Positions 45,979 to 57,420 are shown, counted from the stretch's first letter. The stretch: 64,000 nt of DNA from Termitomyces sp. T153 (GCA_018296165.2 JACKQL020000109.1:62001-126000); one strand, 5' to 3'. Program-made: numbers and translations. Notes: generated by a model not told the origin, from the sequence alone.

Positions 45979-47350
45979 TGTCAGGTTCCGCTGACCTCAG
46001 GGGCTCAGCTGCACTGGGCGAGTCCTTACTAGGCGGGTGTGATCCCTTTGCACTGGTAACCAAACACTCAAAAACATCTGGGCACTGATGTCTTGTGCGG
46101 ATAGTCGGTGGGATGTGATTCAGACAGATCCAGGAAGGTCCGGAGAAGTCAGGTTGCGAGGAAATGGGATGGTCTTGGCGGGGTTCAGGCAGAAGACCGT
46201 ATGGGAGATTCATGGAAGCGAAGGAGTGGACGGCTGTGTGATCAATGGGAGCGGAGCCCGGGTTTGATGGGAGATCAATTGGAGTTGATGGAGTCCAGGA
46301 CCGAGCGAAGAGCAAGGTTTGGACCTGGTGAAAGAGTGTCGGGGTTCATGATCATAATCTCAGAGTTCGTGAGGTCGTTTAGGTTGATGAGGACTTGGGC
46401 ACAATGGCCAGACGGAGTCACCGAGACAGCGTCAGACAAAATGGAATGGGGTTGATATGGAACAAGAGCAGATTCGAGTGGAGATACAAAACAATAACGA
46501 GAACAATAACGAAATGGAGACGAGACAAGACCGGGAGACTGAGATAAGACCGGGAGACTGAGAGTAAGGGGAACAAGACACAAAACACAAAACACAAAAC
46601 ACAAAAAGGAAACAATCAGACCATAGTTAACATTAAGCAATATCAAGACTAGAGTACGAAGAGCTACTCGACGGCTTATATACTGACTACCAGAGAACTT
46701 TGGGGTACGTCAGCTGCGGTGGCGGGGCTTGGCAGAGCTCAACAGAGTGGGTGGGTGTCAGTTGCGATCGAGGATCGGGCCGCACTGATATGTTGATGGG
46801 ATCATTTGGGGAATGCAGGTCGCCCTGAGGTTGTCGTGATACTCCGGAATAGGTCGGAGGAACCAGGGTGTTGAGTTGATGATGGGTACTCGACGGCTTA
46901 TATACTGACTACTGGAGAACTTCGGGGTACGTCGGCTGCGGCGGCGGGGCTTGGCGGAGCTCAACGGAGTGGGCGGGTGTCAGTTGCGATCAAGGATCGG
47001 GCCACGCTGATACATTGATGGGATCATTTGGGGAACGCAGGTCGCCCCGAGGTTGTTGTGATACTCCGGAATAGGTCGGAGGAACCAGGGTGTTGAGTTG
47101 ATGATGGGTGGCAAAGATCGGGAACAGTGGGGGTGGTTCTCGGGGTTTGGGAGACCCAGGGTAAGTGTCAGTGGCTGCGGGTAAGGCACCGAAGTTGGCC
47201 AGGGGGCCGTCGGAGTTAGCCGGGGAGGCGTCGGAGTTAGCCAAAATAGGCGCGGGGCATGGGCAGAAGTTCGGCGGAGCGTCGGGGGTTTTTTTGGGGG
47301 TTCGGGGGTTGATGGACAATGTGCGGGGGTTCAGGGGACGGGTCGTGACA
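45979..47350 (-). mobile_element. 5' LTR of A2 with promoter duplication
   Basis: 1372 bp, about 222 bp longer than its partner because 46666-46887 is repeated in tandem at 46888-47109. The duplicated block carries the TATA box (CGGCTTATATACTGAC). Confidence 0.92.
46666..47109 (-). repeat. 222-bp tandem duplication including the LTR TATA box
   Basis: Both copies begin ACTCGACGGCTTATATACTG and end GTTGATGATGGGT. The copies differ at scattered, mostly transition, sites. Confidence 0.9.
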
Positions 47351-47355
47351 ACTAG

Positions 47356-47843
47356 TTCTCCCTGTCTACAGTCTTGTCCCTGCTCCCACTGTCACTATGC
47401 CTGCCCCCACTGTCAAACCTGAGCCTGCCAATCATGTTGCTACCTCTGCTATTGTTAGTGCCCTTGAGTGCTTGGAAGCTTTGCTTAGCACTGGTGCCAC
47501 TAACTGTCCCCATGCCTTCTCTGATGAGTGTCACTTCTGTGGTGAAACTGGTCACACCATGGTCTGTAGTCACTGCTTCCAGCTAGAGCTCTACATCCAG
47601 CAAGGCAAGTGTTGTTGAGGATTGCTGTGATTGTAATGGGTGTCTGGAGCATGTATGAGGGTTGGGATGAATTGCTTTCTGATGATGAAGATGAAGATAG
47701 TTTTGAGATGAACATTGAGCTTGATTCTGATTAAAGAGATTGAATATGTTTATTTACATGCCATAAAATACATTCTATGCTACAAGCTATGGCTTAGGTG
47801 GTGGTATGAGCCAGGGCCAGGCCAAAGCCGGGAAACATCACTA
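47356..47843 (+). pseudogene. hAT-like element 3' end with a cysteine-rich ORF
   Basis: The last 200 bp align with the hAT at 56538-57420. The acidic transposase end reads GWDELLSDDEDEDSFEMN (47665-47735) and the terminal repeat region GGCCAAAGCCGGGAAACATCACTA ends at 47843. Upstream, 47397-47618 is open for 73 codons with CHFCGETGHTMVCSHC, a zinc-finger-like motif that I cannot place in hAT. The left end is not found; element A2 lies there. Confidence 0.6.
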
Positions 47844-47851
47844 CTACCATC

Positions 47852-48600
47852 ACTGATCCATAGTGGTACAAGAAGCATATTTACAAATATAGTAATATGT
47901 TTTTACCTTCAAACAGGCCTCATATGCGGCCCTATAACAACCTCTCTCATACCTCGTAATCCTCAATCACCCAAAGATTTTGGCTTCCACCATTTGCTAT
48001 GGGTTGTGAAAGCTTTGACTGTATCTGTATGTGTGATGATCTCACTCTTGCTCCCTGTGACTGAAGAACATTGACGATGCCCCCTCCCATTGTATTAATG
48101 CGCAAAGTACTCGATCTCGTTCGTTTACATGATATATGAAAATACGCCTCGTCATGGATGTAACAATTTGATACATGTAGGAAACAACACTTTTTGCACA
48201 ACATATCCTTGCGCCTCGGCACCGAATGTGTTTGAAGTGCATCATCAGTACATTGACGTAGGTATGTCCTTGCCAAGCACATATTCTGGGAAACAACTCT
48301 GTTGACTTTTTCTGACAGAGAAACAGCATGACAGCCTGTTCCAGTGCCAGCGTAACATTGTACACAGAGTTCATACATACAGAGTGGGATGTGGATGATA
48401 CGAGGATGTCAAGAGAAGAATATGTCAAGTATGATACAAGTATAATGAGGCCATGTCGAAAAAAAAACATCCCAGCAGGCGAGCGGGTAGTACTTACATT
48501 ATTCTACATGGAGAAAAGTGTCAAGTAGAATACAAGCTCAAAGCTGAGGCCTTGACGGTAAAATGGTGACCAAGGCAGTACATGCAGTACACGATGGTAC
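47852..48600. other. No supported gene
   Basis: Two minus-strand frames of about 140 codons overlap (47947-48378 and 48042-48470) but neither has a recognisable domain or clear splice signals. Base composition is closer to host DNA, with CpG retained. Confidence 0.3.
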
Positions 48601-48636
48601 ATAGATGTCCAAGGGTCCAAAGGTATCATCATCCAC

Positions 48637-49480
48637 TCAATCGGTGGGGGTAGCGGCTTCCGACTTTGAATCATTTACATCATTCTCGAGTGCCTCTTGC
48701 ATCCGGCGAAGGTTTTCTAGGCCGCGATTGATGGCCAGGATAAACTCGGGCTATATATGTAGATCATTCAATCTAGAAACGGAAGTAGGAGATTAGATGG
48801 ACTCACGAGGACCGAGCGCAGTCGGAGGACCCGACGATGGTGTTCATTTTCTGGGTCAAAGACGAAAATGGACGACGAACTGGGGTTCGCGGAGTCCATC
48901 TAAGAACAAAAGTGAGTAGATCGGTGTATAGTAAATTGTTGGGAAAAAAATCATGAAGAACGTACGGCAGGAGAGGAAGAGAGTTGGGGTCCTAACAACG
49001 CGCGCTACTCAGATCGGGAATGAAGGACACAAAAACCGAGAAACATACGTAAAAGTGGGGATAGTTGCCGAATGTGAAGATTATGCCGTCGTATGGACCC
49101 GATATTGGTACGGAGGCGTTCCCCTGAGAGGATACCAGCAGACAAAGAAGGTAGGCGCAAGTCGACAGACTTGGGAGTATTATCCCAGGGTAGAGGGATG
49201 GAGGCGAGAAAATGTCAAAGCTGCTTTTAGACCAATAAGTTTGAAAAAAATCAGTCTGATTGAGATTGTGTATTTATTTTTTTGCATACTTGATTCGGGT
49301 CACACGTTGCCGCGTCTCCCTGGCGTCTCCCTGAAAATTTATATCGATACTGAAAGTGCCAGCAGCAGATATTTTTTTCTCGATGCTGTCTTTCGTCTCC
49401 GTCTCCGAGTTGTCATCCTGCCTTCGTGTTACCGATTGTAGTGAACTTGTAAGAAGCTCCGTTTGGTACCCATTTAGCAT
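48637..49480 (-). CDS. Hypothetical protein, five-exon model
   Basis: Exons 49480-49290, 49220-49049, 49004-48966, 48899-48807 and 48750-48637, joined by four short introns (69, 44, 66 and 56 nt), each GT...AG with good donors (GTATGC, GTATGT, GTACGT, GTGAGT). Phases agree at all four joins and the frame is open to TGA 48639-48637, giving 202 aa. The N-terminal part is polar and charged; exon 2 is hydrophobic (ILPSLSTCAYLLCLLVSS), perhaps a membrane segment. The C-terminal part (FVFDPENEHHRRVLRLRSVL, EFILAINRGLENLRR) is helical. No family recognised. A 68-aa protein starting at ATG 48899 is an alternative. An upstream minus-strand exon (about 49606-49485, ILVAWELRTPREPAAPRV) may belong to a neighbouring or longer gene. 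Confidence 0.5.
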
Positions 49481-49484
49481 GATA

Positions 49485-49606
49485 GTCGTCTAAGATTATT
49501 CGAAGCTGGGTTTACATTTGACTTCTTTATTTCAGATGTGGGTTCATGAACAATGACACGAGGTGCAGCAGGTTCCCGTGGGGTCCGCAGTTCCCAGGCT
49601 ACCAGA
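49485..49606 (-). CDS. Candidate terminal exon of an upstream gene
   Basis: The minus-strand acceptor ATTTCAG precedes an open stretch YRILVAWELRTPREPAAPRV, IVHEPTSEIKKSN, ending at TAA near 49485. An upstream intron GTAACATTC...ATTTCAG (about 49607-49678) is plausible. Earlier exons could not be traced with confidence up to 50.5 kb. Confidence 0.3.
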
Positions 49607-50517
49607 ATTCGATACCTGAAATGAATCAAAGGTTATTTCCAGAAGTCAACAATTACGGAGGATGATTTTGAATGTTACCTCCCTATCCGGTCAGCGCCTT
49701 CTGCTGTTTCAGGTCATTTCTTGTTCGATATGACTGATCGCGGCTGACCCTTTCTGCGGCTGACCCTTTCTGTTGGAAATGAACATTTGAGTTTCCAACT
49801 GGGTAGCTCAACACAAGGGACAGGACAGTTGCAATTGGGAGTATGTCCCTGGTCTGGTTATTTCAGGTCACTGGTCAAATTCCCAATTTATCGAAAAAAC
49901 GCTACTAATGTGCGTTGTGTGAACGAGTCGATCGAGGTCATCATCCTGGGCTTTTTTTCATGGTTTACGACGTGCTTGCGAGCCAAACAAATCCTTGTTG
50001 ACTCAAAGAACTGGAACTTTTATGGGCTTTCCTTCAGCATCAATTGAGAAACTGCTACTTTGGCCTCGAGGGGCGTTCACCTTTTGGTTGCACAACAATT
50101 TTTTGTCACGACCACGTGACCTGGCAAAACAAGTCACCCACTTTTCACCTTGATGTTTCTCCGTTGCGGACAAACGGATATTATATGCTGGGTGACTAGT
50201 GCATGTTTCTTTATTCAAGTTGTATCACAAACCGGTCAGAACCCAAAATTTGGGATCGTAACTCACCGTCAATTATCCCTCAAATTGAACAAGCAAATCT
50301 TGACAGCAAAGTACTAGAAAGCCGGAATATTTATAGCCTCAAGCTGCCTGAAAGCGGAAATATAAATGCACCGTTGTTTCTTTGTGAACAGTGCTGGCCT
50401 ATATCTCTGAAGAGCTCCAGTCTGGCTCAATCTTGGAGTCTCGAGATACTGACGTGGCGCAGAGCCGAAATTTTCGGAATCGATCGCTTTTACAAAAGTA
50501 GACCAAAAAGTAGACAT

Positions 50518-51289
50518 TGTTCTTGAAATCTCTTCTTTCTGAAGTGGAGATACACGACGTGTTATTGCAAGTCCAAGCGAGAAATGATCCTGCTCCGCGA
50601 AATTTGAAGCTATTCGTTGTTCTCGAGAAGGTAATGGGTAAGGCCAGCTCGAACTCAGACACCCTTTCACAGTTCCAATTGTATGAGCAATATGACCTGT
50701 TCTTATAGACCAATATGTTGAACGAGTACCTTGCTGATGGCCAGAGCGAAGCTGTAAGCCTCCTGGAAGCCCAGACATCTCTGCACATCACATTCAACCA
50801 TCTTGAAGGTACGACGTCGCTCTTTTGACTCTGGGGAGTTTATTAGGATTCAAGCAGGAATATCGCTCTCAGTTCATCTAGGTTAATTCGACATGTTCAG
50901 TGGGAAGAATACCACCCCATTGTTTTACCAACGTCTGATACTGCTTGGCTTGAGAGCCAACGTCCCCGTCGGAAGGTAATGCTAGGAGCCAGCCAACTAT
51001 AATAATCAAACTCGATTTCAGAAGGGACAGTCAACAGCAAGTATCTGCAGCTTGGGAAATGGGTCTTACCTTCTTCAAGACAAAAAAAAACGATTATATC
51101 CATTATCCGCTAAAATTCCTCAGACAATCGAGCCATCTCCTCGATATCTATCAAGTAAGGCCCGTGATATTTGAAAGGAGCTTGGGAGTATTCGGGCATT
51201 CCATGCACATCAGTGCAAACCGGGAGATTGAAGGTCGAATAGAATGGACGGATCCTCTCGTACGTCTGTTTAGCTTTCAAATTTTTTGA
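50518..51289 (+). CDS. Hypothetical protein, partial multi-exon model
   Basis: Exon pieces 50518-50630 (EVEIHDVLLQVQARNDPAPR, then NLKLFVVLEK), 50709-50808 (NMLNEYLADGQSEAVSLLEA), 50901-50975 (GKNTTPLFYQRLILLGLRAN) and 51022-51289 (SAAWEMGLTFFKTKKND, FLRQSSHLLDIYQ, HSMHISANREIEGRIEW). Introns 50631-50708 and 50976-51021 are in phase with clean borders. The join 50808/50901 is out of phase as read, so one border is wrong or the gene is damaged. The start is not found; the first exon lacks an ATG. No family recognised. Confidence 0.4.
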
Positions 51290-52039
51290 CGCAAGATTAG
51301 GTGGTAAGAAATACATAATCTAGCCACCCCTGCCCTGCTGAAGAATTTTAGTATTTTTTTTTTGAAATCAAACGGCAGATCGCATCAATAGATAGTTTCG
51401 GCGCCATCGTCCAGATGAGTTCGTTATTCTCCCTAGACGATACTTGCGAAACTTGACTCTTTGGATAGGACGTCGAAAGGAAATCCACAAGTTTATGCGA
51501 TGTGGAATGGAGCAAGATTAATTCCGCGGATCGGCACCCATGCATCCGGTTTCTACATCCAGTCAGGCCGTCAACAGGAGCCTACAATTAGATCCGCCCG
51601 GGGTTTCATGGCAGTCTGATTAATGGCAGGTTTGTGGGCGAAATCTTGTGGGCGAAATCATCATGTCATTTTTCAAGGTCACTTTCGAGGGCGACCAAGA
51701 AACGGCGCCAGGAGGAGCTCGTTTTGCAAGGTCGGTTAATTGCAACTATTTTTCAAATCGATATCTGTCGTTAATGACGATTGGCTTTGACTCAATCTTA
51801 TGACTGGGTTGGCCCTTGACTAATCTGAGGAAGTCCTGCAAGAGAGTGCAAGAGAGCTAATCACCCTGAGGTTCATAATCCTACGGCGAGGTCATGGTTA
51901 TATCGTCTGATGACGCCATGGGTTAGTACTCTAGCTAAGCATAAGAGTGATTGAGCCTCATGGACGTATGCATACTAGCATTGAGCGACCTGCAGAGTAA
52001 AAACTCCTTTCTGAAACCATCTCGCGACGCGTTCCAAAC
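51290..52039. other. No supported gene
   Basis: Only short frames on both strands. AT-richer stretches near 51340-51370. Possibly intergenic between the two plus-strand models. Confidence 0.35.
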
Positions 52040-52658
52040 ATGAAGAAAGTAAAAGAATCGGAATCGAGAAACACCATGGCTAGGGCTTCAATACATCTCG
52101 CGTTGTGTATCTTCGCCGCTCAGGTCATCCCATTTGTTGAGTTATGGCAGGATGAATTAGACAGGCCAGCGAGAATCATGATGGCCGATCCTATCCGACG
52201 CCCTCAGAACTTATTAGCCCTGGAGAGAAGATATGGTAGTGCCTGTCGGTCAAATATATGAAAGATGGAAACTAAAAACGTGAGCATAAACCACGTTTCG
52301 GTGAAGCCATACATTGAAGAATTTTTGTAGAGTTCGAAATCAGCCATTCACATCGAGGTGCCATGTTTGGACATATCGAGTGCCATGTTTGGAAGAATTC
52401 ACGATCAATGCGGTCGCGATCTTGGAAGGAAAGCCTTACCATGAGGGCGAGCATTCAGCTATGCTCAAGTTTGGAGCTGGGCCCGAGGTTTGGGTAGTAT
52501 TACTTGCATACTTTTGATACTAACACTGGTATAGTCCATCCGCTGAACATGACCGGATTCGAGGTTATTCCCAGTTCCATTCATCCCCAGGAACGGGCGG
52601 GCCATTCCGAGAAATCAATCAACCACAAGTGGCCCGCGAAATGGATTCCCATGTTTAA
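52040..52658 (+). CDS. Hypothetical protein, three-exon model
   Basis: Exons 52040-52235, 52331-52493 and 52535-52658. Introns 52236-52330 (GTAGTG...TTTGTAG) and 52494-52534 (GTAGTATT...TACTAAC...TATAG) have consistent phases, giving 160 aa. A second ATG at 52076 has the better context (ACCATGG) and would start with a hydrophobic, signal-like stretch (IHLALCIFAAQVIPFVELW). A competing frame of the last exon (VHPLNMTGFEVIPSS to 52740, ending at a GTGAGT donor) cannot be excluded. No family recognised. Confidence 0.35.
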
Positions 52659-52740
52659 ATTCGACTCGGAGACAAACCGAAGACGGATAACCAATAAGCG
52701 CGTTCAACAGAAAACAGCCATGACATCCACTTTTTACTAC

Positions 52741-54100
52741 GTGAGTCCCTGAGATGGAGTCATAAGTCATTTATGCATGAGTTAGTGAACGCAGTGATAG
52801 ATCCCTGTCGGCCTCGGCATAGGGCGAGCCAGATCCTAACATGATCTTCAATTTGTTGGCTAAATACTGCCACCAAGCGTACCACACATGACATGCAATG
52901 ACATTCAAAGGGGTGTTCGATCCCGGGCAATTCTGCACGTCGATGCCTTTGACTATCATCAATGTCATACTCAAAGTCCTTTCTATCCAAGCAGAATCTC
53001 GTAGTTAAACTCTTCTCTATCAAGGTGCGCTTTCCCCTATCCACCAGGATTTGGGCTATTTCGATGGTGCTATCAGATTCCCTCCTATACTAGTAGCTGG
53101 CAGTGGACGTCAAAAAGACAAATTGATGTACTTACGCGCCACCACTGCCAATGAGAAAATGCCAATAGGACTGAACCAGTGCGGCCAATTGCAACTAATG
53201 ACCGCTCTGCAAGCGCTCATGAGGAGTAGGGAAGTTTTGTCTCCCCGCACATCGTATTACTGGCAGAGCAGGATGGACAACCGGTATCACCCATCATGAC
53301 ATGCACATTTGACGCAGACCATTATGCTGCCTTAGCTGATTGGGTCACATATCATGAGAAGCATCGACTCTGACTCGGTTGCTATCCGGGAAAAAAAGGT
53401 GTGATACGACGAGCAAGTTTTGTACGGTTGGAACTTCAAGACCTTACTACCACCTTAGATGGTGGTAAAATTGTGGTGACCATACAACGTGTGTCACCTG
53501 TGGCAAAACACAGAACAAACCCACCATGATCATGCTTGATCTATTCGAGGCGGGAAGTTCCAGAAAAACCCTTGAGTAGTTTCCATAACCGACCTATCAG
53601 GACTGTATCTTCGCTTCAAAGGATGCTTACTCTTTACCCGCAGGATCATAATTAATTAAAGATCAATGTGCTTAGTGATATCCAGATGATATGTCGAGCA
53701 TAGACACAAGTAACGGGCGAGTTAAGGTGGACCACCTTTCAGATAAGTCTTTCACTTGTAGTGATCGCTAGCGAATTCGGTTCTGGCTACCTTAATACTG
53801 ATCAAGGGATCCGACGTTCGCCCTTGTATAGGTTAGGCGGCAGCGGCAGACTAAACCAAGGACACATGCGGGTATTGTGTAGAAGCCCCAGGGGCCAAGG
53901 TCCGGTGCTTCTTGCTGGTCTGTTTCTTGATATCTACGAGTAGTTTTCCGATGTTACCTGCTCATTACATTTCTAGATGCATTTGGTAAGTAGTACAAAG
54001 GACATGAAAGTACTGTTCTGATCTTCTGGGGGTTTCCCATGTTGGTGAAGGGGAAAACCATAAAGCCTCTTGGGAGATCTGCAAATGAGTAACACCAGGT
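52741..54100. other. Host-like sequence, no resolved gene
   Basis: Open frames of 60-94 codons on both strands (minus 52760-53044, plus 53051-53299, plus 53761-53943) without recognisable domains. I cannot choose among them. Confidence 0.3.
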
Positions 54101-54674
54101 CCTCTCACTTCAGGAAATCTTGTAAGTTTCTTGAGAAACATCAATTAGAAACATGTTATATGATTTCTGATATGTTTTTCTCAAGTAGAAATCATTATAT
54201 AAATTTAAAACCAGTCAAAAAAAAAGATTCCTGTTGATATAGTGTATCTTGAGTAAATAAAATATTTTTCTTTGAACTTTCCTTAAGAAACAGATCATAA
54301 ATACAAATCATGTTTCTGACTTTGAACCCATGAGGAACATTTCATATATCTTTATGTGATTCTTTAGGATTTCTTATTCTGTTTCTTTTCACTATATCTC
54401 AAGAAAGATTTTCATATTTCTTGGTTAACATTAGTTAGAAACATTCTTGGTGATTTGTAAGAAAAATTAATCAAAAAATCTTAAAATGTTTCTCAAGAAA
54501 CAAAAAATGATTTTATTTACTTAAGATATGTTATATCAACAGCAATCATTTTATTTGACTGGTTTTAGATCTATATGATTATTTTTACTTGAGAAAAACA
54601 TACTAGAAATCATATAACATATTTCTAATTGATGTTCCCCAAGAAACTTATGAGATTTCTTAAAGTGTCTGAGG
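54101..54674. mobile_element. Foldback MITE, AT-rich
   Basis: Long inverted repeat: the arms 54101-54290 and 54490-54674 pair almost throughout (TTCTTGAGAAACATCAATTAG against CTAATTGATGTTCCCCAAGAA; AAAACCAGTC against GACTGGTTTT). About 200 bp of loop, with more internal pairing. No coding. A short direct repeat AGGT at both outer ends may be the target duplication. Confidence 0.75.
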
Positions 54675-54734
54675 TAAGGCCTTGCAGGCACATATCCTAA
54701 TATCTGAACCTGAAGTACAGACATCTCTCACCAA

Positions 54735-55221
54735 GTGTATGAGTCTACTTATACAACTGCATTTGGATCTATTTCAAGGAAGCCATTATCAAGAAACCCA
54801 AAAACCTATCCTCTATCTAACTGGACCAAAGTGAATGTCAGCAACTGTAAAAACATTGGTAACTCTCTGGTTGAGCATAATCTCGTCCTCCACCAAGGTA
54901 CTGTCACTACTCTCCATGGCCCCATCCCCCCCCCCTTTGACTTACTTCTCCTGAAACACCTGATTATCCAACCCCATCATGAAAACTGCCATCAGATCCT
55001 GCCATCAACTCATCAAGTCCACATCAACAATCTTTCCCATTAGGGTGGAAACTCTGAACTTACTTTACTGTTTTGCACACATTAAGACCCCTGGCAGTGC
55101 TGCCAAACCTTGTTCCAACACTATTGCCCCATTTCCAGTCTCAAAACATACCCTAACTTACTCTGTAGAACCCCCATACTTATTCTACATGCACCCAAGA
55201 CCTCCAGTGGCACTACCAAAC
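54735..55221 (+). repeat. Degenerate LTR-retroelement-like sequence, left part
   Basis: Open for 102 codons from 54735 without a known domain. At 55105-55221 the sequence CCTTGTTCCAACACTATTGCC begins a block that recurs, diverged, at 55759 on the other side of LTR B. Confidence 0.35.
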
Positions 55222-55754
55222 TGTAAGAGCTACCTCTAATTGGCAGAGGGGGATCCAAAGTCTATTCAGCATCTACAAGAAGTTCTAGAGTTCTAGCTAC
55301 TCACCTGGCAGAGGGAGATCCAAAGAAAACAAGTCTAAGGATTCCCAATGCCAGTGTTTGGAAAATTTACTCTAGAGCTTTTGGGAAAAACACTCAACAA
55401 CAACCAAATCTGGAGTCCAATCCAAAAGTAAAAATCCATTGTAAATGCTCTTGATCTCCAGACTCCCAGCATATGACCATGCACAAATATGACCAAAAGA
55501 TAGCTCTTGGTCACAAGTACTTGTGACTCTGAGGTTACAATGAGCAGTAGGCTCAGAATAAAGGAAGCAATCTAGGGGTCTGGTAAGAGGCAGTCATGGT
55601 ATAGAAGGGGCAACATTTGTCTGAACTATGCACAGAGAACTAGTGCAGCCCAAGGGCTGGAACTGGGACCAGCAGATAGGGAAAGCAAAGGAGAATAAAG
55701 AAAAACCATAAGGAAGGAGAATGGGATGGAGGGAGAATGGGACATCCCCTGACA
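55222..55754 (-). mobile_element. Solo LTR B
   Basis: 533 bp, TGTAAGAGC...TCCCCTGACA on the plus strand, with the perfect 5-bp target duplication caaac (55217-55221, 55755-55759). Same orientation and sequence as the LTR at 1355-2962, for which it shows the uninterrupted form. Confidence 0.92.
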
Positions 55755-56529
55755 CAAACCTTGTTCCAACACTACTGCCCTGCTTCTGGTCTCAGAACAC
55801 AACCTAGGCCCTGGAGTTATGACTTGTATCCCCATTCTACACCCCAAACCAACACCTGAACACCTTACTATAAATATAGTACTGCTGTAGTCAGTATGCT
55901 AGTCTCAATATTCCTATAGCCCTTGTATAGTTTCCTGGCACTTCTCTGTTTCCTGGCACTTATCCATTTCCTGGCATTATCTCTACTACATCTACAACTC
56001 CAAACTATAATCAAATTACTGATCCCAACTCCCTGCTAATCTCCAGCTCAACTCCTAAGTCCTCCAATCTCCATCTAGCTCCAGACTTAGCATTCTCATC
56101 AACTCCAAAACTCCTGAACTTCAGTTTGACTCCTGTTTAACTCTGAAGTCCCTGTTTCACCATCTCCAAACCTCCAGATTGTCTGTTCAACCTCCATCTA
56201 ACTCTGACACTCCATAAGTTCCTTTAGTCATTGCAGTTCTCTGACTAGCAGGTTTCCTGCTCTACAGTGAGAGAGCCCCTCAGGTCAGCTGGACCTAACA
56301 GGTACCAGGAATATCTTGCAATTTAGCAAGTGCTTGAGCATACTGTAGCCCCAGATAGCCATAGTAATACAAGAAGTGTTCATGCTGGGTAATCAGGCTG
56401 CTGTAGCAAAATTGGTGAGTATCTATCCATTTGTAGAGGAATTATACCCATATCATGTTTGTTGACAGTTTTGTCAATTCCACAATTGTGTCTTACTCAG
56501 TGACTGTCTGATGTCTAGGGCTTGAATTA
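55755..56529 (+). repeat. Degenerate LTR-like sequence, right part
   Basis: CTATAAATATAG near 55870, then AGTCTCAATATTCC near 55908, resembles the TATA and start block of the LTRs here. A triple TTTCCTGGCAYT repeat follows at 55930-55975. Possible end GACCTAACA near 56300. No coding region. Confidence 0.35.
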
Positions 56530-56537
56530 CCCAAGAA

Positions 56538-57420
56538 TAGTGATGTGCCAGGCCTGGCTTCAAGCCATCAGCCAGGCCAAGCCGAGCCCATTTGGGCCGG
56601 GCCTAGCCAGGCCAGAGCAGGTGGCCTGATAAGGGCTTTGGCCCAGCCCACAAGGATGGAAAGCTGGAGCTGGTGGCTCAGGCCACGGCTTTGGAGGGCA
56701 ATAGACCACACATACAAACAGGTGGCATGTTTCTTTTGATAGACATGTTCACGACATTGACTTCGATACAAGCTCTCGCTATGCTCATCATTGACAGCAT
56801 AACCATGCGCATTCGACTATTACTTTTCCTCTGTTTAGGTCTAAATATAAACATGTTTCTTTTCCTATTGACTTCTACCCTGCATGGGGATCTCTGGCTC
56901 AGGACTATCTATCAATCATGGCATCCTCTGTTTCAAGCGAGCGTGCTTTTTTGCAGGGAGGTTTGACTATTACCAAGCAACGCAACCGATTGAAATGTGA
57001 CATTGTCGAAGCACTGCAGTGTTTGAAATGTGCTATACAATATGATCCGCTCTTTAGAGAACCAGGACCTTCATCTATCTATGAGGCTGAACTCGAGAAG
57101 CTCGAGAATGATGAGAACGATGGTGGACCTGGGACAGAGGAGGGGTGGGATGAGTTGTAGTTGCTTTCCGATGACAAAGACAATCTTGATATGGGCATTG
57201 ACCTTGATTCTGATCAGGAAGAGATTTGCCATGTATGTGTCATTGTTCTCTTATAAAATATGTTTTGTCTGCTACAAGCCGCGGCCTGGGCCAAGCCAAG
57301 CCGGAGCCAGGCCGCTATTGGGGGCGGCTTGGGCTCGGCCCAGTGTTGGTCTGAGCCGGAGCCGCCTCAAGCCAGGCCAAAGCCGGGGCTTTTGGGCCAA
57401 GCCGGGCCGGAACATCACTA
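56538..57420 (+). mobile_element. Internally deleted hAT element
   Basis: 883 bp with terminal repeats TAGTGATGTGCCAGGCC / rc TAGTGATGTTCCGGCCC and a perfect 8-bp target duplication cccaagaa (56530-56537, 57421-57428). Both features are diagnostic of hAT. GC-rich subterminal repeats of GGCCAAGCC type lie at both ends. Confidence 0.95.
56850..57160 (+). pseudogene. hAT transposase C-terminal dimerisation region
   Basis: Reads across one frame as DFYPAWGSLAQDYLSIMA, then SSVSSERAFLQGGLTITKQR, NRLKCDIVEALQCLKCA and an acidic end to the stop at 57160. This is the hAT C-terminal block. The BED zinc finger and the catalytic DDE part are deleted, so it cannot transpose by itself. Confidence 0.9.

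Larger units (their letters stand above)
34778..47350 (-). mobile_element. Element A2, complete, containing element A3
   Basis: Outer LTRs at 34778-35927 (3') and 45979-47350 (5'). A perfect 5-bp target duplication actag (34773-34777, 47351-47355) brackets the whole 12.57 kb. Removing A3 (36349-42526) leaves a standard A element of about 6.4 kb with an interior near 3.9 kb. CpG-rich compared with A1, so young. No RT or integrase motif is found. Confidence 0.95.

Noticed and set aside
48953..49441. 162-codon plus-strand ORF
   Set aside because: Overlaps the five-exon minus-strand model, which has four in-phase introns. The plus ORF has no domain, though it remains a fallback.
55105..55870. 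Tandem gene duplication around LTR B at 55.2 kb
   Set aside because: The repeated CTTGTTCCAACACTA block is noncoding and looks like LTR-type repeat sequence. The LTR B insertion has its own perfect target duplication.
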